From Streptomyces broussonetiae (lineage in GTDB: Bacteria; Actinomycetota; Actinomycetes; Streptomycetales; Streptomycetaceae), in the NCBI RefSeq assembly GCF_009796285.1, contig NZ_CP047020.1, positions 992,001 through 1,056,000 of the forward strand: DNA of 64,000 nucleotides, in the 5' to 3' direction. The notes under the pieces are model-generated. The model saw nothing but the letters and a program-made list of their open reading frames with translations. It had not been told where the DNA came from and searched no databases. Within the stretch, counting starts at the first letter, position 1. Each line of letters begins with the position of its first letter. Below are positions 36,224-43,195 of the stretch, one piece after another. The translations under genes and the position numbers were made by a program.

Positions 36224-37390
36224 ATGGGTTTGCCACAAGTCGGCGCGGCATTGCGTACACGTCTTCCGGAGCTGGGCGAGCGGATGACCGAGCGCATCCG
36301 CGCGGAGGTCGAGTCGTACGCGGACGACGCGCTGATCCCCTTCGCGTCCCTGAGGGACTCCTGCGAGGACAACGCCGACCTGCTCCTCGGCCGTTTCGCC
36401 TTCGGTGCCGAACCCGACGTGGGAGCCGCGCGGCAGACCGGACGCCTGCGCGCGGAGCAGGGGGTACCGCTGGCCGACACGCTGCACGCCTACCGCGTCG
36501 GGTTCGAACTGCTGTGGTCGGAGATGGTCGACGAGGCGCACCGGCACCCGGATGTCACGGACGCCGAGCTGGTGGCCGGTTCGTCGGAGATCTGGGCCCT
36601 GTTCGGCCGGTACGCGGAGGCGGTGGCGGCCGCGTACCGGGAGGCCAGCGCGGAGCTGGCGCTGCAACGTGAGGCACGCCGCTCGGCGTTGGCCGAGGCG
36701 CTGTTCACGGGCGCTCTCGCGGACCGTACGACGCCCTGGGAGGCGGCGCGGCAGCTCGGTCTGCCGGAGCGGGGCCCGTACGCGGTCGTGGCCGCCACCG
36801 TGCCGGATCCCGGGCAGGAGCCGCTGCCCGGGATCGAGTCGGCGCTGCGCCGGTCCGGGGTGGCGTCGGTCTGGCGACTGCTGCCCGACCAGCAGATCGG
36901 ACTGGTCTCGCTGGCGCACCGGGACGCGGAGCCGGTGAGCCTGCGGGCGCTGCGCCGACGGCGCGCCCGGGTGGGGATCAGCCCCCGCTTCGACTCGCTG
37001 CGGGAGACCCCGCAGGCGCTGCGCTTCGCCCGGCTCGCCCTGGCCGGGCTGCCCGGCGACGGACCGGGGATCACCCTCTTCGACGACAGCCCGCTGGCCA
37101 TGCTGGTGGCCGCGGCCCCGGCGGAGGCGAGCCGGCTGGTCGAGGTCGCCCTCGGGCCGGTCCTGCGGCTCCCGGAGGCGGAGCGGGCGCGGCTGCTGCG
37201 GACGCTGGCGTACTGGTTCACCGCGGGCGGTGTGGCGGCCGAGGCGGCGGACCGGCTCTTCGTCCACCCCAACACCGTGCGCTACCGGCTGCGCCGCATC
37301 GAGGAGTTGACCGGCCGCTCCCTCACCGACCCGACCGCGCTGGCCGACCTGGGTGGCGCGCTGTACGCCCTGCGCCTGCTGCCTTCCTGA
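36224..37390 (+). CDS. PucR/CdaR-family transcriptional regulator
   Basis: 388 residues. The C-terminal PucR-type helix-turn-helix is clear: ADRLFVHPNTVRYRLRRIEE followed by LTGRSLTDPTALADLGGALY. The N-terminal half carries the RsbR/GGDEF-like sensing part found in Streptomyces members (LPELGERMTERIRAEVESYA, ADTLHAYRVGFELLWSEMVD). It probably senses a small molecule or acyl compound handled by the neighbouring ligase. ATG 36224 starts MGLPQVGAALRTRL. Confidence 0.92.
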   Translation: MGLPQVGAALRTRLPELGERMTERIRAEVESYADDALIPFASLRDSCEDNADLLLGRFAFGAEPDVGAARQTGRLRAEQGVPLADTLHAYRVGFELLWSEMVDEAHRHPDVTDAELVAGSSEIWALFGRYAEAVAAAYREASAELALQREARRSALAEALFTGALADRTTPWEAARQLGLPERGPYAVVAATVPDPGQEPLPGIESALRRSGVASVWRLLPDQQIGLVSLAHRDAEPVSLRALRRRRARVGISPRFDSLRETPQALRFARLALAGLPGDGPGITLFDDSPLAMLVAAAPAEASRLVEVALGPVLRLPEAERARLLRTLAYWFTAGGVAAEAADRLFVHPNTVRYRLRRIEELTGRSLTDPTALADLGGALYALRLLPS

Positions 37391-37463
37391 CCTGCCTGCG
37401 CCGGCCGCACGACCGTCACCCGCACGGTGAACGCCGTCCGAGCCGCACCGCCGACCAGCGGGA

Positions 37464-38018
37464 TCACAGGGAGATGTCGATGTCCTCGACGTCGGTGAAC
37501 TCCACCAGCAGGCCGTGCGCGCGCCGGCCGGCGTCGCGGAAGTACATCTCCCCCAGCCCCTGGGCCGCGATCTCCTGCAACTGCGACTCGGTGGCACCCC
37601 GGTCCCGGGCGGCGAACAGCCGCTCGGCCCAGCGGGGCGGCAGGGCCTGGGTGATGTGACGCAGGCGGGCGTCGTCGGTGGTGCCCGGAGCCGCCGTGAA
37701 GCCGAACCGGGCGCGCGCCGAGACGACGATGCCCTCCGCCGCGGCGGCCCGGCCCTTGGCCCGCGCCCGCACCTGCGGCTGCCAGCGCAGCCTGACCTCG
37801 CGTTCCAGCCGCATGGCGAGGTCCTTGCGCGGGTGCTTGAGCGTCCCGACCACGTACCGCTCCACCGTGCGCTGCGAGACACCCAGCAGTTCGGCGGCCG
37901 GCCGTGTGCCCTTGAGCTGCTTGACCAGGTACTTCATCCGAGCCTGCGCGGACTTGGGGACAGGACGGGTGAACGCCCCTTCCAGCGCCCGGTCCAGGCT
38001 CTCCCCGACGGTGTCCAC
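37464..38018 (-). CDS. tpg: Telomere terminal protein (Tpg) homologue
   Basis: 184 residues, the length of the Streptomyces Tpg proteins that cap linear replicon ends. The family pattern is seen throughout: LDRALEGAFTRPVPKSAQAR, MKYLVKQLKGTRPAAELLGV, SQRTVERYVVGTLKHPRKDL, RLRWQPQVRARAKGRAAAAE, GTTDDARLRHITQALPP, GLGEMYFRDAGRRAHGLLVE. The helix-turn-helix around SQRTVERYVVG binds DNA in the family. GTG 38018 has AGGAG at 7 nt. No tap-like partner gene and no telomeric palindromes are in the window, so this is an orphan internal copy or part of a chromosomal paralogue set. Confidence 0.9.
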   Translation of the reverse strand: MDTVGESLDRALEGAFTRPVPKSAQARMKYLVKQLKGTRPAAELLGVSQRTVERYVVGTLKHPRKDLAMRLEREVRLRWQPQVRARAKGRAAAAEGIVVSARARFGFTAAPGTTDDARLRHITQALPPRWAERLFAARDRGATESQLQEIAAQGLGEMYFRDAGRRAHGLLVEFTDVEDIDISL

Positions 38019-38119
38019 GGGCTTCTCCTCTCCGCATCGAGGCGACCCGGCGTCGGCCCTCTCGCGGGTCAGCCTATGCGACGGAGCCGACACCCCGGGA
38101 CATGCGCACCGACCTCCCT

Positions 38120-38149
38120 TTTGAACCCGTTCAAATACAGGACTAGGCT
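38120..38149 (+). promoter_or_regulatory. Promoter with TTTGAAC-CC-GTTCAAA operator over the -35
   Basis: A -35 TTGAAC at 38121-38126 and -10 TAGGCT at 38144-38149 are separated by exactly 17 nt. The -35 lies inside the perfect 7-2-7 inverted repeat TTTGAACCCGTTCAAA (38120-38135). This is the arrangement of a repressible promoter for the epimerase gene at 38178, whose ribosome site is AAGGGGG. The repressor is not encoded next to it. Confidence 0.7.
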
Positions 38150-38177
38150 GGGCCCCACTCGCACAAGGGGGCTGTGA

Positions 38178-39161
38178 ATGAACGTGGTTCTGGCCGGGGG
38201 AACCGGACAGGTGGGCACGATTCTCGACCGCGCGCTGACGGCGGCGGGTCATGAGGTCACGGTGCTGACCAGGCATCCGCGACGAGAACGCCAGACCGGC
38301 TGGGACGGGGTCACGCTCGGCCCGTGGGCCGAGGCGGTCGACGGCTGCGACGTGGTGATCAACCTGGCCGGACGCAGTGTCTCCTGCCGCTACACCCCCG
38401 AGAACCTGCGGGCCATGATGGACTCCCGGGTCGACTCCGCACGCGTGGTCGGCGAGGCGATCGCCGCGGCCGCACGGCCACCGCGGGTCTGGCTGCAGAT
38501 GAGCACCGCGACGATCTACGCCCACCGCTTCGACGCGGCGCACGACGAGGCGACGGGCGTGATCGGCGGCTCGGAGACCGGGGTGCCGGACTACTGGGGC
38601 TTCAGCGTCGAGATCGCGCGGAACTGGGAGCGCGCGCAGCACGAGGCGCCGACGCCGGCGACCCGCAAGGTGGCGCTGCGCTCGGCGATGGTGATGAGCC
38701 CGGACCCGGGCGGCGTCTTCGACGCCCTGCTGGGGCTCGCCCGGGTGGGGCTCGGGGGACCCGTCGCCGGTGGCGCGCAGTACGTCTCCTGGATCCATGA
38801 CGAGGACTTCGTCCGCGCGGTGGAGTTCCTGATCGACCGCGCCGACATCGACGGACCGGTCAACCTCGCCACCCCCGGCCCGCTGCCCCAACGGGACTTC
38901 ATGCGCACGCTGCGCGCCGCCTGGGGCGTCCCGGTCGGGCTGCCCGCGACGCGCTGGATGGCGGAACTGGGCGCGTTCGCGCTGCGCTCGGACACCGAAC
39001 TGCTGCTCAAGAGCCGCCGGGTGATACCGGGTCGGCTCCGGGAGGCCGGGTTCTCCTTCACCCATCCCACCTGGGAGTCGGCCGCCGCGGACCTCGTCCA
39101 GCGAGCCCCCGGAGGGCTGCGCCGGCCTGGCCGCGCGACCGCTCACGGGGGTCGCCGATGA
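38178..39161 (+). CDS. TIGR01777-family epimerase (SDR39U1-like)
   Basis: 327 residues. The family N-terminus VVLAGGTGQVGTILDRALTA is followed by VVINLAGRSVSCRYTPENLR, WLQMSTATIYAHRF, SAMVMSPDPGGVFDALLGLA and YVSWIHDEDFVRAVEFLIDR. A classic YxxxK is not evident, as usual in this atypical SDR family whose reaction is unknown. The C-terminus (residues 310-327) is Arg/Gly-rich and may be disordered. Control by the operator-bearing promoter just upstream is likely. Confidence 0.92.
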   Translation: MNVVLAGGTGQVGTILDRALTAAGHEVTVLTRHPRRERQTGWDGVTLGPWAEAVDGCDVVINLAGRSVSCRYTPENLRAMMDSRVDSARVVGEAIAAAARPPRVWLQMSTATIYAHRFDAAHDEATGVIGGSETGVPDYWGFSVEIARNWERAQHEAPTPATRKVALRSAMVMSPDPGGVFDALLGLARVGLGGPVAGGAQYVSWIHDEDFVRAVEFLIDRADIDGPVNLATPGPLPQRDFMRTLRAAWGVPVGLPATRWMAELGAFALRSDTELLLKSRRVIPGRLREAGFSFTHPTWESAAADLVQRAPGGLRRPGRATAHGGRR

Positions 39162-39204
39162 GTTCGACGAGGTGACGGCCGCACCCGTGCTGTCCGGCTG
39201 CGAC

Positions 39205-39236
39205 GGCCGGTGCCGCTCCGGCGACCGGCACCGGCC
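39205..39236 (+). terminator. Hairpin terminator after the epimerase gene
   Basis: Perfect 11-bp stem (39205-39215 with 39226-39236) and a 10-nt loop, 44 nt after the epimerase stop. The surrounding 299-bp gap (39162-39460) otherwise holds only a doubtful 91-codon open frame. Confidence 0.65.
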
Positions 39237-39460
39237 GTTCCTCCCGCTCCCGCTCACGGACCACGTCGCGGCACTCCGTTGCGCCCTCGGCGCCGAAGAG
39301 CTGTCCGCTCCGGTCGACTTCACGACACCCCAGCCGGCGACGATCGGGAAGGTGATCCGGGCGCAGGGCCGGGTGCGGGAACGTCCGGCGCGCGGGACCA
39401 TGGTCGTCCAGCCGCAACGGTGCCGGGGCTCGGCAGAGGACCGGTGACAAGGAGGACGTC

Positions 39461-40330
39461 GTGTGCCGACTGTTCGGACTGATCAGCTCCCCCCACCGCA
39501 CCCACGCCACGTTCTGGCTGCTCGACGCACCCGACAGTCTCAGCGCGCAGAGTCACCGCGAGCCCGACGGCACCGGGCTCGGGTACTTCGACGCGGACGG
39601 TACACCGCAGGTGCACAAGGCCCCGATCGCCGCCTATGAGGACCGCGCCTTCGCCCAGGAAGCCCGGGAGGTCGAGTCGGCCACGTTCCTCGCCCACATC
39701 CGCTACGCCTCGACCGGAGGCCTGGACGTGCGCAACACCCATCCCTTCGTACAGGAAGGGCGGTTGTTCGCGCACAACGGTGTGATCGAGGGGCTCGACG
39801 CCCTCGACCGCCACCTGGGCGAGGACCTCTCGCTGGTGCACGGCGACACCGACTCCGAGCGCTTCTTCGCCCTGATCACGCGCGAGACCACGGCACATGG
39901 CGGTGACGTGTCCGCCGGCCTCGTGTCCGCCGCGCGCTGGGTCGCCGAGCACCTTCCCCTGTACGCCCTCAACGTCATCCTCATCACCGCCCACGAACTG
40001 TGGGCCCTGCGCTATCCCGCCACCCACGAGCTGTACGTCCTGCGGCGCCCGGCCGGCGGCCAGCACGGAACCCGGCATCTGGACCACGTCGGCCGCGACG
40101 GCCATCTGCGCGTACGGTCGGCGCGGCTCGGCGCGCTCGCCTCCGTCGTCGTGGCCAGCGAGCCCATGGACGAGAACCCGCTGTGGCGGCTCATGGATCC
40201 CGGCGAACTGCTCCACGTGGGCCCCGACCTGCACCCCACGTCCCACATCGCCCTGCCCGACCCGCCGGCTCGCCCCCTCGCGCTGGCCGACCTGGCGCCC
40301 ACCGCAGCCGCCTCCCAGCAGCCGGCGTAG
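39461..40330 (+). CDS. Class II glutamine amidotransferase (YafJ/EgtC-like)
   Basis: 289 residues. The catalytic N-terminal Cys follows the initiator directly (MCRLFGLISS), as in Ntn-type class II amidotransferases. FLAHIRYASTGGLDVRNTHP, LFAHNGVIEG and LSLVHGDTDSERFFALI form the glutaminase site. The rest of the chain is the domain that closes the fold. GTG 39461 has AAGGAGG in front. No synthetase partner is adjacent, so the ammonia acceptor is unknown. Confidence 0.92.
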   Translation: MCRLFGLISSPHRTHATFWLLDAPDSLSAQSHREPDGTGLGYFDADGTPQVHKAPIAAYEDRAFAQEAREVESATFLAHIRYASTGGLDVRNTHPFVQEGRLFAHNGVIEGLDALDRHLGEDLSLVHGDTDSERFFALITRETTAHGGDVSAGLVSAARWVAEHLPLYALNVILITAHELWALRYPATHELYVLRRPAGGQHGTRHLDHVGRDGHLRVRSARLGALASVVVASEPMDENPLWRLMDPGELLHVGPDLHPTSHIALPDPPARPLALADLAPTAAASQQPA

Positions 40331-40364
40331 CGGTGACACCGGCCTGGCGCTCCTCCTTCTTTCA

Positions 40365-40382
40365 CCGGGTCGCCCGACCCGG
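40365..40382. terminator. Bidirectional hairpin between convergent genes
   Basis: CCGGGTCG and CGACCCGG form a perfect 8-bp stem around a 2-nt centre between the amidotransferase stop (40330) and the convergent small membrane protein stop (40385). Position suggests shared termination. Confidence 0.5.
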
Positions 40383-40384
40383 CC

Positions 40385-40750
40385 TCAGGCCCGGTCGGTC
40401 AGGTCCTCCGCGTACACCTGTGACAGCGGCTGGGGGCCGACGTACTGCTGGCAGTTGCACTCGCCGGCCTCGTAGCGCAGCGGCTTCTTGTTCTCGTCCC
40501 ACGCCGTCGGGACCTCGACGCGCTCGTGACAACGGCCCTGCTTGTCGTGTTTGGCAAGGTGATGGGTGCACCCGCAGACCGGTTCCGGCGTCTGGTGCGC
40601 CGTTTCCACGGCAAGGCGGTCCTGCCGCGCCGCCTCCATCAGCTCGAGTTTCCGTTCGTGCCGGTTGCGCAACGCGGTGCGCAGGGTGTCGGCGAGCCAG
40701 GCGAACCCGCCCGTCCAGAAGAGAATCAGCACCCACCAGACCCAGTCCAT
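40385..40750 (-). CDS. Small membrane-anchored Cys/His-rich protein
   Basis: 121 residues. One N-terminal transmembrane segment (MDWVWWVLILFWTGGFAWLA) is followed by a basic coiled helix (RNRHERKLELMEAARQDRLA) and a C-terminal Cys/His-rich module: CGCTHHLAKHDKQGRCHERV and AGECNCQQY. Spacing of CxC, HH, C and CxC suggests a metal site facing the cytoplasm. I recognise it only as a conserved hypothetical of Streptomyces. ATG 40750 is preceded by GAGGGTG. Confidence 0.85.
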   Translation of the reverse strand: MDWVWWVLILFWTGGFAWLADTLRTALRNRHERKLELMEAARQDRLAVETAHQTPEPVCGCTHHLAKHDKQGRCHERVEVPTAWDENKKPLRYEAGECNCQQYVGPQPLSQVYAEDLTDRA

Positions 40751-40864
40751 CGGTCACCCTCTCCCCCTGTGCGGCCTCGTGGACGCGAGGCCGCTTCCGG
40801 CGCCGCCACCGGGCACATGACCAGCGACGCATCCCGCTCAGGATAGACGCGTTCAATCCGGGCA

Positions 40865-40900
40865 CCGGTGACAGGCGTCACCGGATCAAAACTTGCGCAA
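40865..40900 (+). promoter_or_regulatory. Inverted repeat CCGGTGAC-AGGC-GTCACCGG plus TTGCGCAA site
   Basis: Directly upstream of the 77-codon gene lie a perfect 8-4-8 inverted repeat (40865-40884) and the palindrome TTGCGCAA (40893-40900), the latter 17 nt before the GTG. The same TTGCGCAA octamer recurs at three other promoter-type positions in the next 7 kb. Confidence 0.55.
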
Positions 40901-40917
40901 CCCTTAAACTGTCCGCC

Positions 40918-41151
40918 GTGGAGACTACCGAAGTGACGGGTTGGGAGACGGCGCGGCTGGACGGCGGTCCGGCGGACGGACTGCGCATGAAGGTCTCCGG
41001 GCGACCGCGCGTGATCCAGGTGACGTACCCCTGCAAGGTGGAGGCAGCCGCGCCCGACGGCGTGCACGCGGAGGCGGTGTACGTCTACCGCCGCGACTAC
41101 GCCGTGTCCGACGAGCCCCTGCGGTACGGCTACGACATCGCCAGTCCCTGA
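40918..41151 (+). CDS. Conserved hypothetical protein, 77 aa
   Basis: 77 residues, soluble and acidic, with no motif I can name. It opens METTEVTGWETARLDGGPAD, then GLRMKVSGRPRVIQVTYPCK, and ends VYVYRRDYAVSDEPLRYGYD plus IASP. The strong third-position GC, the conserved-looking strands and the promoter-type elements in front argue for a real gene. GTG 40918 is the start. A strong hairpin lies between it and the convergent LCP gene. Confidence 0.8.
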   Translation: METTEVTGWETARLDGGPADGLRMKVSGRPRVIQVTYPCKVEAAAPDGVHAEAVYVYRRDYAVSDEPLRYGYDIASP

Positions 41152-41166
41152 CCGGCGCGCGCCGGA

Positions 41167-41190
41167 CACCTCCCGGCCGACCGGGAGGTG
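41167..41190. terminator. Bidirectional hairpin terminator
   Basis: CACCTCCCGG and CCGGGAGGTG form a perfect 10-bp stem with a 4-nt loop, midway between two convergent stop codons (41151 and 41220). Confidence 0.75.
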
Positions 41191-41219
41191 TCTCGTCCTG
41201 CGGGGCCCGGCTCCGCCTC

Positions 41220-42920
41220 TCAGGAGTCCGAGTCGGGTACGTTCTTCGCCGCCGCGTACGCCTGTGCCGGTGTCATCGGCACCCCGTTGAGGTTCACCGT
41301 CCGGTACTGGCTGACCTGGGCACAGCTCTTGGCCTCGTCGGCGGTGGAGGCGTGCGCGTTGGAGACCGCGGCGTGCGTGTCGGCGGGCGCCGGCGAGGAC
41401 GTGCCGCCGGGGAAGCTCGTGCCGCTCGGCCAGTCGGCGCCGATCACCAGGGTCAGGCCCGTACCGGTGCCCTGCTTCAGGTGCGAGGAGGACAGGCCGA
41501 GCGCCTTGGCGACCGTCTGCGCCTGCGCCTTCTGACCGGTGCCGTAGGTCAGTGTGGTCGCCGCGGAGGTGGGGGCGCCGTGCGTGACCGTGGCGGAACC
41601 GAAACCCTGGTCCGTCAGGGCGGCTGCGACGTCCGAGGCCCGGCCGGGGATCGTGGTGCCGTTCCCCACGGTCACGGCGAGCTGCGACGCGGGCACCGCC
41701 GAGGCGGTGGGCTTCGCGGTCGCCGAGGCCGCCGCCGACTTCCCGCCCGAACCGGTCGTCAACGACTGGTCGTTGGCGATGGTGGAGAACAGCGTCTTCG
41801 CACCCGGGCCGATGACCAGACGGTTGCTGTCGGTGGGGTCGGGGGCCGTCTGCATCGTCGTGAACGTCATCCGCTTCGTCGGCACCTTGTTCACGTCCGA
41901 GGCGAGCGAGATCAGCTTCTTCACCGTCCCCAGACCGTCGTCCACCGTCAGCGCCTTGGTGGCCGCGTCGGCCAGGCCGTAGACCGCCGTCGGGTCGGTC
42001 AGCGTGCCCGCGCTCTTGAACTTGCGGATCATCGCGCTGAGGAAGATGTGCTGGGTCGTGGTGCGGCCGAGGTCACTGCCGTCGCCGAAGCCGTGCCGGG
42101 AGCGGACGAACTCCAGCGCCGCATCGCCCTTGAGGGTGTGGCCGCCCTTGGACAGCTTCAGGTGCGAGTAGGTGTCGTAGACGTCGTTGCTGACGCAGAC
42201 GGAGACACCGCCTATCGCGTCGGACATCTTCACCACGCCGGAGAAGTCGAGCTTGACGAAGTGGTCGATGGGGATGCCGGTGAGCTGGTGGACGGTGGCC
42301 ACCTGGCAGGCGGGGCCGTACTGCAGCGCGCTGTTGATCTGGCCGTAGTAGCCGTTCGTGGACTGTTTGGTCTCGCTGTCGGTGCAGGCGGGCACCTTGG
42401 TCATGGTGTCGCGCGGGATGCTCATCACGGTGGCGTTGGAGCGGTCGGCGGATATGTGCAGCACCATCTCCACGTCGGCGTTGCTGCCGGTCTGCACACC
42501 GGTCTTGGAGCAGCCGCCGCCGAGCTTGCAGTCCTCCGCGCTGGTACGGCCGTCCGAGCCCATGACCAGGATGTTGATCGGGGTGCGGCCGAAGGCGTCG
42601 GCCTTCTCGGTGCCGCCCTTGCCGTCCAGCGAGAGGCTGTGGATGTTGCCGTTCAGGTGCTCGTAGAACCACCAGCCCGCACCGGCCGTGACCACGATGA
42701 CGACCGACATGCCTATGCCGAGGATCTTCAGCACCCGTTTGCCGCGCCCCGCCGGACGGGCCCGGCGTCCGCGCTTGGAGCCGCGCTTACGGGCGGCCTC
42801 CCGGGCCGCGGCCCTGCCGCCCTGACGTGTGCCGTCGGGCTCGGCCGCGCGCTGCCCGGGTACCCGTGCGCTGCGGCTCCGCGTGGCCTGGCCGGCGGGG
42901 CCGTCCCACGGGTCGCTCAT
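41220..42920 (-). CDS. LytR-CpsA-Psr (LCP) family cell-wall glycopolymer ligase
   Basis: 566 residues. A long basic cytoplasmic N-terminus (about 60 residues, Arg-rich) precedes one transmembrane segment (ILGIGMSVVIVVTAGAGWWF). The LCP catalytic domain follows: INILVMGSDGRTSAED, VMSIPRDTMTKVPACTDSET, INSALQYGPACQVATVHQLT, YDTYSHLKLSKGGHTLKGDA, ALEFVRSRHGFGDGSDLGR. A C-terminal LytR_C domain (VTVGNGTTIPGRASDVAAAL) and a Ser/Ala-rich tail complete it. The enzyme attaches polyprenyl-linked glycopolymers to peptidoglycan outside the membrane. ATG 42920 has GGGAG upstream; a TTGCGCAA site lies about 115 nt before the start. Confidence 0.94.
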   Translation of the reverse strand: MSDPWDGPAGQATRSRSARVPGQRAAEPDGTRQGGRAAAREAARKRGSKRGRRARPAGRGKRVLKILGIGMSVVIVVTAGAGWWFYEHLNGNIHSLSLDGKGGTEKADAFGRTPINILVMGSDGRTSAEDCKLGGGCSKTGVQTGSNADVEMVLHISADRSNATVMSIPRDTMTKVPACTDSETKQSTNGYYGQINSALQYGPACQVATVHQLTGIPIDHFVKLDFSGVVKMSDAIGGVSVCVSNDVYDTYSHLKLSKGGHTLKGDAALEFVRSRHGFGDGSDLGRTTTQHIFLSAMIRKFKSAGTLTDPTAVYGLADAATKALTVDDGLGTVKKLISLASDVNKVPTKRMTFTTMQTAPDPTDSNRLVIGPGAKTLFSTIANDQSLTTGSGGKSAAASATAKPTASAVPASQLAVTVGNGTTIPGRASDVAAALTDQGFGSATVTHGAPTSAATTLTYGTGQKAQAQTVAKALGLSSSHLKQGTGTGLTLVIGADWPSGTSFPGGTSSPAPADTHAAVSNAHASTADEAKSCAQVSQYRTVNLNGVPMTPAQAYAAAKNVPDSDS

Positions 42921-43034
42921 CTCCCACTCCCATGAACGGTCGGGCCCGTCAGTCCGGGCCGTGGGGTGTCCACGGCCAGGCCTGCGCGGCGGTGTACGGC
43001 AGGCGGAGCGCACTGCTCCACCTTGCTTGCATGG

Positions 43035-43048
43035 TTGCGCAATCTAAC
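43035..43048 (-). promoter_or_regulatory. TTGCGCAA site beside a TTAGAT -10-like box
   Basis: On the minus strand the -10-like hexamer TTAGAT (43048-43043) runs straight into TTGCGCAA (43042-43035). This overlaps the likely transcription start of the LCP gene, about 115 nt before its ATG. Spacing to the -10 is like that at the GlsB promoter. Confidence 0.5.
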
Positions 43049-43195
43049 AAACCTGTGGCCCGAGCAGCGCCGATACACACGCAATTCACAGGTCAGGCAC
43101 CTGATGCAACCGTGTGCGCACCTGGGACGGCACGGGAGGCGGAGTGTACGCCTCCTGGTTAAGAACAACGCAGGGTGTGTGTTCGCAGACTCCCG

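Noticed and set aside
39172-39447. A 91-codon open frame after the TIGR01777 gene with high third-position GC
   Set aside because: No ribosome site, no recognisable domain, and a perfect 11-bp-stem terminator hairpin lies inside it. It could be a remnant, but I cannot support a gene.
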